Positions 26,320-34,893 of a DNA stretch of 64,000 bases are shown here, piece by piece. The notes under the pieces were generated by a model. It saw only the letters and a program-made list of their open reading frames with translations, was not told the DNA's origin and did not search any database. The first letter of the stretch is position 1, and each line of letters opens with the position of its first letter. The DNA comes from Paraburkholderia sp. BL23I1N1. GTDB taxonomy: Bacteria; Pseudomonadota; Gammaproteobacteria; Burkholderiales; Burkholderiaceae. Both the position numbers and the translations under genes were made by a program. The stretch is taken from positions 4,154,001 to 4,218,000 of the forward strand of contig NZ_RAPV01000001.1 of NCBI RefSeq assembly GCF_003610295.1. Reading direction: 5' to 3'.

Positions 26320-27402
26320 ATGGCAGCAGTGCAACTGAGCGGCATCTTCAAACGCTATGGCGACACGCAAGTGGTGCACGGCATCGATCTCCACATCAAC
26401 GACGGCGAGTTCGTCGTGCTGGTCGGCCCGTCGGGTTGTGGCAAAAGCACGTTGATGCGCATGGTGGCGGGGCTCGAAGAAATCAGCGGCGGCGATCTGA
26501 TGATCGGCGGCACGCGCGCGAATATGCTCCCGCCGCAACAGCGCAATATCTCGATGGTGTTTCAGAGCTACGCGCTCTATCCGCATCTGTCGGTCTACGA
26601 AAACATTGCGTTCGGGCCGCGGATTCGCAAGGAATCGTCGGCGAGTTTCAAGCCGCGAATCGAAGCCGCCGCGAAGATGCTGAACCTCAGCGGCTATCTG
26701 GATCGCTTGCCGCGTGCGCTCTCGGGCGGTCAACGTCAGCGGGTGGCGATGGGCCGTGCGGTGGTGCGCGAGCCGTCGTTATTTCTGTTCGACGAACCAC
26801 TCTCCAATCTCGACGCCAAACTCCGCGTGCAGATGCGCACGGAAATCAAGGCGCTGCATCAGCGTCTGAAGAACACGGTGATCTACGTCACGCACGATCA
26901 GATCGAAGCGATGACGATGGCCGACCGCATCGTTGTAATGAACGCGGGGCGGATCGAACAGATCGGCCGTCCGCTGGAACTGTACGACCGTCCGGCGAAT
27001 CTGTTCGTTGCGAGTTTCCTCGGCTCGCCGTCGATGAATTTCGCCGAAGGCGTGTTGATCAATCGTTCGCAAGGGCAGGGCCTCGCATTGAAACTCGACG
27101 ACGGTGGCGAGATTGTGCTGGAGGGGGTGCCCGCGTCCGCGGTGGTTGGAGCCAATGTCACGCTTGGGGTGCGCCCCGAGCACATCGAGACCATGGCGCC
27201 AACGCCGGACGCCACCATGGAAGTCGAAGTGGTCGAGCCGACTGGCGCCGAGACCCATTTGTACGGGAAAATAGGCGGCACCACGTGGTGCGTGACGACT
27301 CGTCAGCGCTCGAAAATCGAACCCGGTCAGCGCGTGACGCTGCGCCTGCCGGCCGAGCATATTCATCTGTTCGATACGGAGAGTGGACGCAGGCTGGTCT
27401 GA
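26320..27402 (+). CDS. Sugar ABC transporter ATPase (UgpC/MsmK type)
   Basis: From the ATG at 26320 (ribosome site GATGAGGA; upstream codons from 26260 are less likely) the protein has 360 residues. Walker A GPSGCGKST is near residue 36, the Q-loop in VFQSYALYPH, the signature LSGGQRQR near 133, Walker B LFLFDEP, and the switch His in YVTHD. A C-terminal TOBE/OB-fold region of about 120 residues identifies the carbohydrate-importer subclass. It energises the two permeases encoded on the opposite strand. Confidence 0.93.
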   Translation: MAAVQLSGIFKRYGDTQVVHGIDLHINDGEFVVLVGPSGCGKSTLMRMVAGLEEISGGDLMIGGTRANMLPPQQRNISMVFQSYALYPHLSVYENIAFGPRIRKESSASFKPRIEAAAKMLNLSGYLDRLPRALSGGQRQRVAMGRAVVREPSLFLFDEPLSNLDAKLRVQMRTEIKALHQRLKNTVIYVTHDQIEAMTMADRIVVMNAGRIEQIGRPLELYDRPANLFVASFLGSPSMNFAEGVLINRSQGQGLALKLDDGGEIVLEGVPASAVVGANVTLGVRPEHIETMAPTPDATMEVEVVEPTGAETHLYGKIGGTTWCVTTRQRSKIEPGQRVTLRLPAEHIHLFDTESGRRLV

Positions 27403-27486
27403 ACCGCGTGTTGCCGCTTGAGGCTGATTCAAGCTGTTTGAAGCTGCGACGCGACGCGGATTCATCTAACCCTTAAGGAACACCGG

Positions 27487-28350
27487 GTGTCCGCACCGAA
27501 CTTGATTCCCCACATCCGCGGCGCACTGGCCAATTTGCGGCCCGCCGAGCGCAAAGTCGCCGACATGGTGCTGAGCGACGTCGACTTTGCGATGCGCGCG
27601 AGCATCACCGAACTTGCGCAGCGCGCGGATGTGTCCGAGCCTTCCGTCACGCGCTTTTGCCGCGCGATCGGTGCGCATGGTCTGCGCGACTTCAAGATGC
27701 AATTGGCGCAGAGCGTGGCGGGCGGGGTGCCGTATGCGTCGACGGCGGTTGCGCGTGACGACGATGCGCAGACCTTGATGGAGAAGGTGGGGGAAGCAGC
27801 TGTCGATGGGATCACGCACGCGTGTGCTGCGTTGGATCCGGCGGTGTTCGAGAGCGCGGTTGCGGCGTTGTCGAGCGCGGGGCGGGTTTTCTTCTTTGGC
27901 GTTGGCTCGGGGTCGGGGCTCGTCGCGCAAGATGCGGCTTTAAGGTTTTTGCGGCTCGATATTGCGGCTACTGCGTTTACCGATGGTCATTTGCAACGGC
28001 TTTACGCGGGCCTGATGGAGCCGGGTGATGTGGCGTTTGCGATTTCGCATTCGGGGCGTAGCGTCGAAGTGAACGAAAGCATTCAGATCGCCAAGGAGCG
28101 TGGCGCGACGACGATTGCGCTGACTAATGTGGGCTCGCGATTGGCGTGGTTGGTCGATATTCCGTTGCTGCTGCGCGTGCCGAGTCCGATCGATCCAAAT
28201 ACGCCAGGCGTGTCGCGGCTCGTGCATCTGTGCATCATGGACGCACTGGCGATCGGTGTCGCACTGAAGGCGGGGCCGAATACGCTTGAAAAGATGCGGC
28301 ACGCGAAAGCGCGGCTGTCGTCGAATGAGCCGGAGGCGGCGGGGGATTGA
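27487..28350 (+). CDS. MurR/RpiR-family transcriptional regulator
   Basis: The 287-residue protein starts at GTG 27487 with AAGGAA upstream. Residues 1-77 form the RpiR-type helix-turn-helix (ASITELAQRADVSEPSVTRFCRAIG), and residues 120-260 a SIS sugar-phosphate-binding domain (VFFFGVGSGSGLVAQD, AISHSGRSVEVNESI). Such regulators sense a phosphorylated sugar. It is the third gene after the dehydrogenase and the ATPase and probably controls the whole transporter cluster through the divergent region. Confidence 0.93.
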   Translation: MSAPNLIPHIRGALANLRPAERKVADMVLSDVDFAMRASITELAQRADVSEPSVTRFCRAIGAHGLRDFKMQLAQSVAGGVPYASTAVARDDDAQTLMEKVGEAAVDGITHACAALDPAVFESAVAALSSAGRVFFFGVGSGSGLVAQDAALRFLRLDIAATAFTDGHLQRLYAGLMEPGDVAFAISHSGRSVEVNESIQIAKERGATTIALTNVGSRLAWLVDIPLLLRVPSPIDPNTPGVSRLVHLCIMDALAIGVALKAGPNTLEKMRHAKARLSSNEPEAAGD

Positions 28351-28414
28351 CCGGAATGGTTTCCTTGTGAGGAAAAGGTTGACTCAAAAAAGCATTGCGC
28401 TTTATGTGCGTCAA

Positions 28415-28452
28415 AACTAACATTTACTTCATGAAAAGTGAAAATGTTAGTT
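28415..28452. promoter_or_regulatory. Operator candidate of the HipBA module
   Basis: AACTAACATTT (28415-28425) and AAATGTTAGTT (28442-28452) are perfect 11-bp inverted arms with 16 bp between them, and the spacer contains further ACTT...AAGT symmetry. The site lies immediately upstream of the chosen hipB start, as expected for autoregulation by HipB alone or with HipA. Confidence 0.7.
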
Positions 28453-28476
28453 ATGGACCACATTTTTAGGGCGGCG

Positions 28477-28716
28477 ATGACGCCCGATGAGTTCGGGCGT
28501 CTGTTTCGTGCGGAGCGTACAAAGCTCAAGAAGTCGCAGGAAACGATTGCACAGCACGCTGGCGTGCGCAGGGAAACGATCGTGCAGCTTGAGCGAGGCC
28601 AGAACGTGGGCCTGCACGTCATCATGCGCGCGCTCGGCGCGCTTGGCAAAGGGTTATCGATCGTGTCGGATCGACCGGACTACGACCAGATGAGAGACAT
28701 GCTTCGCGATGAATGA
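28477..28716 (+). CDS. hipB: HipB-like antitoxin/repressor
   Basis: From the ATG at 28477 the protein has 79 residues. This start is preferred because AGGG lies 5 nt upstream, whereas the in-frame GTG 28438, ATG 28444 and ATG 28453 lie in or next to the inverted repeat without a ribosome site. It is a Cro/C1-type helix-turn-helix protein (LKKSQETIAQHAGVRRETIVQLERG). Its stop overlaps the hipA start by 8 nt. HipB neutralises HipA by binding and represses the operon. Confidence 0.85.
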   Translation: MTPDEFGRLFRAERTKLKKSQETIAQHAGVRRETIVQLERGQNVGLHVIMRALGALGKGLSIVSDRPDYDQMRDMLRDE

Positions 28717-30028
28717 AGGAAAGATCAAGCGGCTGATTGTGGGCACCCCACAGGGCGACGCAGGCGATCTGACGAAAGAATCCCGATTCGCGTTCAACTA
28801 CACGACGGCGGAGCGCGCTCGCGAGGTGTCGCTGCTCATGCCGATTCGGGCTGAAAGTTACGCGGAGACGGTGTTGCCGTCGGTCTTCGCGATGAACCAG
28901 CCGGAGGGCTTCCTGCTGGATAAGCTGCGGGAACGGTTCGCTAAGGTGGTCGATCTCGACGACATGCGGTTACTGGCATTGACAGGGGAAAACCAGATTG
29001 GTCGGCTGCGCTATCGGGAGCCCGACGAGAAGCCTATGCCGATACGCGCCGAGGTCGGACTCAATACGCTTTTGCGCTCAGGGGCGAGCGATGAACTGTT
29101 TGATTTCCTCGTCGACGTGTATCTCCGCTCCGGAATTAGTGGTTTTCAACCGAAGATCATGCTGCCTGACGCGGATGCACTGGCTGATGCGGCCGAGCCC
29201 GTGGCAACTGCGTATCGGGTCGTAGAGAAGGCGACCGCATTCACGCCGGACCTCATCGTGAAGGCTGCGGGTGAAGGCTATCCAGATCTCGCGCAGAACG
29301 AGTTTCTCTGCATGGATGCGGCCCGGATAGCAGGCATTGAGGTGCCTGACTTCTGGCTCTCCGATGACGGAAGTCTGTTTATCATGCGGCGTTTCGATCT
29401 GCGTGGACCTGAAAAGCTGCAGCTCGGTTTCGAGGATATGGCTGCGATGACACTGCGGTCGGCTGACAGGAAATACGAGGGGTCGTATGAACAGCTGGCA
29501 AAGGTGATCGGTTGGTATTGTGGAGAGAATCGATCCGAAAGCCTGTCGCGTCTGTTTGAGTATGTCGCGATGTCGGTCATGGTCCGAAACGGCGATGCAC
29601 ACCTGAAGAATTTCGGCCTGCTTTATGAGCATCCGCATTCAGCTGTGCCCAGGCTCGCGCCGCTCTTCGATGTTGTAACGACCTCCGTTTATCCGGTCCG
29701 CGACCCGCAATCTGGCCGCACGCTGACTGACCGGACCATGGCGCTGAAGCTGAACAAGGACCGTCAGTATCCGATGCGCAAGGAATTGGTCGAATTTGGA
29801 CGAAACGTCTGCCTGGTACAGCGTCCGGAGATCGTGCTTGACCGGATATCATCCGCGATGCGCCAGTCGCTTGATACGCATCGTGAACGTATCGAGCCGC
29901 GGCTCTTCGAAAAGATTTCCGTTGAGTGGGATAGCGGCATGATGTCTGTTGAACCGGCCAAGATATTCACTGGGCGCGCCCTAAAGGCGATTAAAGGAGA
30001 TGCTGATCCGGGCCCCATCCCTGATTAA
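28709..30028 (+). CDS. hipA: HipA-like serine/threonine kinase toxin
   Basis: The 439-residue protein has the HipA layout: an N-terminal subdomain, then SGFQPKIMLP (ATP-loop region), DLIVKAAGEGYPDLAQNEFLCMDAARIAGI, the catalytic loop VRNGDAHLKNFGLLYE and the metal-binding LAPLFDVV. All kinase hallmarks are intact, so it is probably active. HipA of E. coli phosphorylates glutamyl-tRNA synthetase and causes growth arrest; the target here may differ. Translation overlaps hipB. Gaps on both sides suggest a self-contained module. Confidence 0.9.
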   Translation: MNEGKIKRLIVGTPQGDAGDLTKESRFAFNYTTAERAREVSLLMPIRAESYAETVLPSVFAMNQPEGFLLDKLRERFAKVVDLDDMRLLALTGENQIGRLRYREPDEKPMPIRAEVGLNTLLRSGASDELFDFLVDVYLRSGISGFQPKIMLPDADALADAAEPVATAYRVVEKATAFTPDLIVKAAGEGYPDLAQNEFLCMDAARIAGIEVPDFWLSDDGSLFIMRRFDLRGPEKLQLGFEDMAAMTLRSADRKYEGSYEQLAKVIGWYCGENRSESLSRLFEYVAMSVMVRNGDAHLKNFGLLYEHPHSAVPRLAPLFDVVTTSVYPVRDPQSGRTLTDRTMALKLNKDRQYPMRKELVEFGRNVCLVQRPEIVLDRISSAMRQSLDTHRERIEPRLFEKISVEWDSGMMSVEPAKIFTGRALKAIKGDADPGPIPD

Positions 30029-30268
30029 AATCCTGAAGCGGGGCCTACACCCAACGATTGGTAGACGCTCCGGAGCACGAGTCACCTCTTCGTTTGATGA
30101 CCACTCACATCATCGAGCCGGCCCTTGGGGCCGAGTCAATAAGATATTTGCGGCGCGGCATTTCTTTCGCGTCATCGTTTTACAACGAACAGCGCGCACC
30201 ATAGAATCCGCCGGTTCAGCCGGACCCGCAAATGCGCCGCGCATGGGCAGAAAACCCTCGAAGAGAAA

Positions 30269-31021
30269 ATGAAAAAACTACTCGCCTCCGCCGTACTCTG
30301 TCTGCCTTTGTTCGCCCACGCCGGTACTGACGCCACCGCCGACTGCCAGGGCCACCTGTCCACGTGGATGAAAACCCTGCACCCCGGCCGTCAACTCGAC
30401 ACCGAGCATGCCGCGTGCAAAGTCTGGCCCGCCGACCCTTCTCTGACGCTGGCCGTGCAGGCATTGCCGAAAGCCGGCAACACAGATGACGAAGGCGAGT
30501 ACGACCTCGAAGTGCTGGTCGCTGACAGCAAGTCGGGTGCAATCATCGCGCATGAATATGAACCGGCTGCTATCAGCTCAGACGCGATCCGGTTCAGTCA
30601 AATCGATCTGGATACGGCTCGCTATCAACTCACTCCGCAATTGCGGGCATTCGGCGTTCGCGTGACCTACGAGGGCGCGTCGCGCGTCAATCCATACGAA
30701 GGCCAGGCGCTGAGCCTATATGTGCTGGACGGCCATACCCTACGGCGCGTGGTCGACAATCTGGCCGTCCAGAACAACTCCGGCGAATGGGACGGCAATT
30801 GTGCCGGCACATTCTCGGCCACTACGCGTACGCTTGCCATCGGTCCGGCCAACGGCGCAGGTTACGCGACGCTGCGTGTCGGCGAAACGTCGAAGGAAAG
30901 CGTCAGTAAGCAGACGAGCAGCAACTGCGTATCGACCGATCATCCGTTGAAGCGCAACACCACAACGCTCGAGTACGGCGGCACGGCTTACCGCGTGCCC
31001 AAAGCATTGCACTATGAATGA
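30269..31021 (+). CDS. Exported protein of unknown function, first of a three-gene envelope operon
   Basis: The 250-residue protein has a signal peptide (MKKLLASAVLCLPLFAHA, cleavage near residue 18) and four Cys that could form disulfides in the periplasm. I recognise no catalytic motif. The C-terminal half is rich in Thr and Gly, as in beta proteins. The DUF3142 gene starts 8 nt before its stop, so they are coupled. The 240-bp gap before it (30029-30268) contains the hipA end region and no further gene. Confidence 0.75.
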   Translation: MKKLLASAVLCLPLFAHAGTDATADCQGHLSTWMKTLHPGRQLDTEHAACKVWPADPSLTLAVQALPKAGNTDDEGEYDLEVLVADSKSGAIIAHEYEPAAISSDAIRFSQIDLDTARYQLTPQLRAFGVRVTYEGASRVNPYEGQALSLYVLDGHTLRRVVDNLAVQNNSGEWDGNCAGTFSATTRTLAIGPANGAGYATLRVGETSKESVSKQTSSNCVSTDHPLKRNTTTLEYGGTAYRVPKALHYE

Positions 31022-32279
31022 CGGCGGTTCGGCACCCGCGCGGCGGCGAGTGCGTGGCGGGTTCGCTGTTTGGGCCGTGCCGCTGCTGGTGTTGACGCTG
31101 ACGCTCGTCGGCGCCTGCGGCAGGCCGTCAACACCGTTGTCGAACGACGCCTATATCTGGCAACACAAATGGACACCGTCCGTCACATCCGCGATTGAAT
31201 ACAGCAGCGGCTTCGTTCAAACGTGGCATGTGCTCGCCGCAGAGAAAGACTCCAAAGACGATTGGACCATCGTCTCGCCCGATTGGACGAGTCTCCACGC
31301 GGCGCGTGCGCCAGTAACGGCCGTCATCCGGGTCGACGGCCAACTCGACGATCTGCACGCGCTGCCGGTCGCGCGCATCGTCCAGCTCGCCGCCGATTGG
31401 AAGCAGCACGGCATCACACTCGCGGCCATCGAAATCGATCACGACTGCGCGACATCCAGGCTCGCCGCGTATACGCGTTTCCTCGCCACGTTACGCGCGC
31501 AACTCGATCCCACCGTCAAACTGACGATCACGGCACTACCCACCTGGCTCGACAGCCCCGCGCTCGATGCGCTGCTGGCCCAGGCCGACGAATCCATCCT
31601 TCAGGTGCATGCGGTCATGAACCCGGCGCAAGGCCTGTTCGACCCGGCGCAAGCGCGCGCATGGCTGGGCGCATTCGCGCAACGAACAAGGCATCCGTGG
31701 CGCGTCGCATTGCCGACCTACGGCTCGCGCGTGACATGGGGCGACGATGGTCGTGTGGCCGGCATCGAAAGCGAACGTCCGATGTTGCTGGCGAACGGCT
31801 TCACTCAAGGGGTATCGCATGAACTCGTCGCGCAACCGGAGCAGATCAGCGCTTTCGTGACGAAGATTGAACGCCACGCGTTGCCCGGACTCGAGGGCAT
31901 CGTCTGGTTCCGGCTGCCCACCGACACCGACGAACGCGCATGGAGTCTCGCCACCTGGCGCGCCGTGCTCACGCGTGCACCGCTAACCGCCGCCATTTCC
32001 GCCGACGTGCGCAAGAGCGCGCAGCAACCAGGGCTCTTCGACGTGTCGCTTGTCAGCGGCGGCAATGCCGACGCGCCATTACCCGCTGTCGTGCGCACCG
32101 ATTCCTCGTGCGAAGCCGCCGACGGCATCAACGGCTACGCACTCGACTACGACGCGCGCGGCATGCTGCTGCGGCGCGTTCAAGCTGGCTTGCTGCACGC
32201 GGGCACGCGTCGCGACATCGGTTGGCTTCGCTGCGGCGCAGCCGATAACAATAAGGTCTCCGTTCATGTTGAACCGTAA
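31014..32279 (+). CDS. DUF3142 lipoprotein
   Basis: The 421-residue protein has an N-terminal hydrophobic segment ending in LVGAC, a lipobox, so it is probably lipid-anchored after cleavage. The body has DUF3142 features: AYIWQHKWTP, a TIM-barrel-like VARIVQLAADWKQHGITLAAIEIDHDCATSRLAAYTRFL, and VTWGDDG. The fold recalls glycoside-hydrolase-like barrels, but no catalytic pair can be named. It overlaps both neighbours (8 nt and 14 nt), so all three proteins are probably made together and act in the envelope. Confidence 0.75.
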   Translation: MNDGGSAPARRRVRGGFAVWAVPLLVLTLTLVGACGRPSTPLSNDAYIWQHKWTPSVTSAIEYSSGFVQTWHVLAAEKDSKDDWTIVSPDWTSLHAARAPVTAVIRVDGQLDDLHALPVARIVQLAADWKQHGITLAAIEIDHDCATSRLAAYTRFLATLRAQLDPTVKLTITALPTWLDSPALDALLAQADESILQVHAVMNPAQGLFDPAQARAWLGAFAQRTRHPWRVALPTYGSRVTWGDDGRVAGIESERPMLLANGFTQGVSHELVAQPEQISAFVTKIERHALPGLEGIVWFRLPTDTDERAWSLATWRAVLTRAPLTAAISADVRKSAQQPGLFDVSLVSGGNADAPLPAVVRTDSSCEAADGINGYALDYDARGMLLRRVQAGLLHAGTRRDIGWLRCGAADNNKVSVHVEP

Positions 32280-34875
32280 ATATTTTGCGCTCGGTGGTGG
32301 GATCGCGTTGTTGGCCGGCGCTGTCATCGTCCACGCGTGCGGACCGTTTTTTCCGCTGCAATTGCTCGACAATCGCGCGGGCACGCTGTCGGGTACGCCG
32401 AACAATTCTTTCGCGTATGAGGCGTCGCGTCTCGTGACGCCCGGCGACCACCTGCTGGCTCCGGAAGCCGTGCGCGTTCCGGCCGGGCAGCAGCCCGTTG
32501 ATCCCGCCAAGGCGGTGTTGGCGGGTCTCTCGCCAGAACAGATCGCGACGCTTGCCGCGATGGCCAAGGCCGCCGATGGTGACGCAGCCTATGCAATGGG
32601 GACGGGCGTGCCGGCGACGCAGCGGCTCTATGCAGCCGCCGACGTCGATTTCGGGCATGCGCTGGCGAGCTGCGCAGCGGCGTCCAGTGCCTCGCCAGCT
32701 AGCAGCGCGGCGGGCACCACGGCGCCAGCCGCTGCCACCCCGCAATCCGCCTGCGCCGCACGCGAACCGCTACTCAGCCGCGCATCTGCGCGACTCAACG
32801 AGATCCTCGCATTGCCCGCCTCAAGCGGCGCACCACGCGCGGTAGCCGCCGCAACCGAACTCGCGGCCATCGCCCAAGCCCGTGCGGACGACTGCACCGG
32901 CAGCGACGCTTGCGCCTCGCTCACAGCAGCGTTGCCGGCTGCCTACGCAAAACCGCGCGCGCTCGCGGCAAACGGCGCCGCCGATCCGGAAGGCCTCGCG
33001 GTAGCGAGCTTCGGCGACGAAGCACTCACCTATCTGCACGACAAGAAGACCGGCAAGCAGTGCGACTACCGCAGTTTCCTGAACGACACACCGTGCGCGG
33101 CGGCAATCGCGTCGGGGAATCTGAAGCAGGCCATCGGCCTCTACGCGCAGCAGGCGGCACGCGGTGGCAACAGCGGCTTGCAATCCCTGCGCTTCATCGC
33201 TGCGTGGACGCTGGCCGACAAGGCCCGGGTCGCGTCCCTGATCGACGATCCGGTCGCACAACGCCTGCTGGTGTCCTATGCGCTCGCGCGTGAAGGCGAC
33301 ATCGTCAAGGACCGCCCCGAGAGCGCGTTCGAATACTACGGCGGCTACGACAACAGTTACGGGCCGACCGGCTATGCCGATACCGCCCGCGGCGACAAGG
33401 GCATCAAACCGAACCCGTCGTTAGTGTCTCTTGTCGAGGCAATCCGGCAACGTGGCATCGATCATGTGGCGGGCGCCGATCGCCTCGCCGCGCTCGCCTA
33501 TCGAGTCGGGCGCTACGATTTCGCCAGTGAGCTAGTGGCGCGTGAACACAGCGCACTCGCAAGCTGGGTGAGCGCAAAGCTCGCATTGCGCCGCGGCGAT
33601 ACAGCCGCTGCCGTTGAGGCCTATGCGCAGGCCTCCAAAGGTTTCCCAGCCGTCGATTCGAGCCTCGAACCTGCCCGCGCTCAGTTGATCAAGGGCGAAC
33701 AGGCGGTGCTGACGCTGTCGCGCGGGCAGTACGTCGAGGCGCTCGGTTACCTGTTTGACGCGGCGTCGTGTCAGGACAACATCGGCGTGAATGACGACTC
33801 CGTCTCCGATGTCGCTTATGGCAGCGACATGGCCTACATCGCGGAACGTGTGCTCACCACGGACGAGCTGAAGCGCTTCGTGGATTCACGCGTCCCTGCA
33901 TCGGCGGTGCCGCCGGCACCATTGTCCGATGCAGGCGCGGACGCCTACTATGCCCTGCATCACACCACCGCCGATGCATTGCGTTATCTGCTCGCGCGCC
34001 GCCTCGTGCGCGACGGCCGGATCGACGAAGCGCTGCCGTATTTCCCCGCCGACGACGATCCGCGCTACGGCTCCTTCAGTTGGGAAGGTGGCCACACCAT
34101 CCGTAAGCAATTGCAGTTTCGTAAGCTGGCGCGCGACTATGCGGCCGCGTTGGACGAGGCGCAGCACGCGTGGACACGCACGAACCGGGCGCGCGGATGG
34201 TTCGCCGCGGCGACGCTCGCGAAGCAGTCCGGTATGGAGTTGATGGGTTACGAGCAAGGACCGGATTTTCACGACATCGACGGTGCGTTTGCCGGCGGAT
34301 CGGGGCGCTCGGGTGTCGTGAGTGCGCGCGTGGATCGGGCTTCCGATGCTGGCGCGGCTAGTGCGGCTGCAGTACCGGACACGCCGGAAGCGCGCGCAGA
34401 GGCGGATCTGGCTGGACCGTTCGTGACCGTCGACGAGAAGCGCCGCTATGCGGCCAGCGAGAGCAGACCGCTGACGCGGTTTCACTACCGCGAAATCGCC
34501 GCCGACTACGTCGTCAAAGCGGCGGATGGGTTGCCGCCGCGCTCGCAGGCATTCGCTGCTGTGCTATGCCGCGGGACGGACTGGATGCGCAACGACGATC
34601 CGGCGCGCGCGCGTGGTTTTTATCAGCGCTATGTCAAGGAGGGGGCTTACGTTGACTTCGGCGGTCCATTCGGCACGTTGTGCCCGGAACCGGATTTCCG
34701 GGCCGCGGCGACGTTCACTTATACACAGGCGTGGCACGACGTGAAGCGCGATGCTGGGCGCAATAAGAAACGCGTGGCGCTGATCGGGTTGCTGATCGCC
34801 GCGGGTGTGATCGGCATGGGGGCGTGGCGCTATCGGAGAGTGAAAGGGCGGCGGGTTGAGGGCCGCAGCAAGTGA
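32266..34875 (+). CDS. Large envelope-anchored protein with helical repeats, unknown function
   Basis: From the ATG at 32266 the protein has 869 residues. The N-terminus has a hydrophobic segment ending in VHACGPFFPLQLL, resembling a lipoprotein or anchor signal. The middle is Ala-rich helical, TPR/SEL1-like (SGNLKQAIGLYAQQAARGGNSGLQSLRFIAAW; RRGDTAAAVEAYAQASKGFP). The C-terminus has a second hydrophobic helix (VALIGLLIAAGVIGMGAW) followed by Arg/Lys. I do not recognise a named family. The start lies 14 nt inside the DUF3142 gene. A role as an envelope scaffold for the DUF3142 protein is speculative. Confidence 0.75.
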   Translation: MLNRKYFALGGGIALLAGAVIVHACGPFFPLQLLDNRAGTLSGTPNNSFAYEASRLVTPGDHLLAPEAVRVPAGQQPVDPAKAVLAGLSPEQIATLAAMAKAADGDAAYAMGTGVPATQRLYAAADVDFGHALASCAAASSASPASSAAGTTAPAAATPQSACAAREPLLSRASARLNEILALPASSGAPRAVAAATELAAIAQARADDCTGSDACASLTAALPAAYAKPRALAANGAADPEGLAVASFGDEALTYLHDKKTGKQCDYRSFLNDTPCAAAIASGNLKQAIGLYAQQAARGGNSGLQSLRFIAAWTLADKARVASLIDDPVAQRLLVSYALAREGDIVKDRPESAFEYYGGYDNSYGPTGYADTARGDKGIKPNPSLVSLVEAIRQRGIDHVAGADRLAALAYRVGRYDFASELVAREHSALASWVSAKLALRRGDTAAAVEAYAQASKGFPAVDSSLEPARAQLIKGEQAVLTLSRGQYVEALGYLFDAASCQDNIGVNDDSVSDVAYGSDMAYIAERVLTTDELKRFVDSRVPASAVPPAPLSDAGADAYYALHHTTADALRYLLARRLVRDGRIDEALPYFPADDDPRYGSFSWEGGHTIRKQLQFRKLARDYAAALDEAQHAWTRTNRARGWFAAATLAKQSGMELMGYEQGPDFHDIDGAFAGGSGRSGVVSARVDRASDAGAASAAAVPDTPEARAEADLAGPFVTVDEKRRYAASESRPLTRFHYREIAADYVVKAADGLPPRSQAFAAVLCRGTDWMRNDDPARARGFYQRYVKEGAYVDFGGPFGTLCPEPDFRAAATFTYTQAWHDVKRDAGRNKKRVALIGLLIAAGVIGMGAWRYRRVKGRRVEGRSK

Positions 34876-34893
34876 GGTGGGCGTCGGCGGGAT

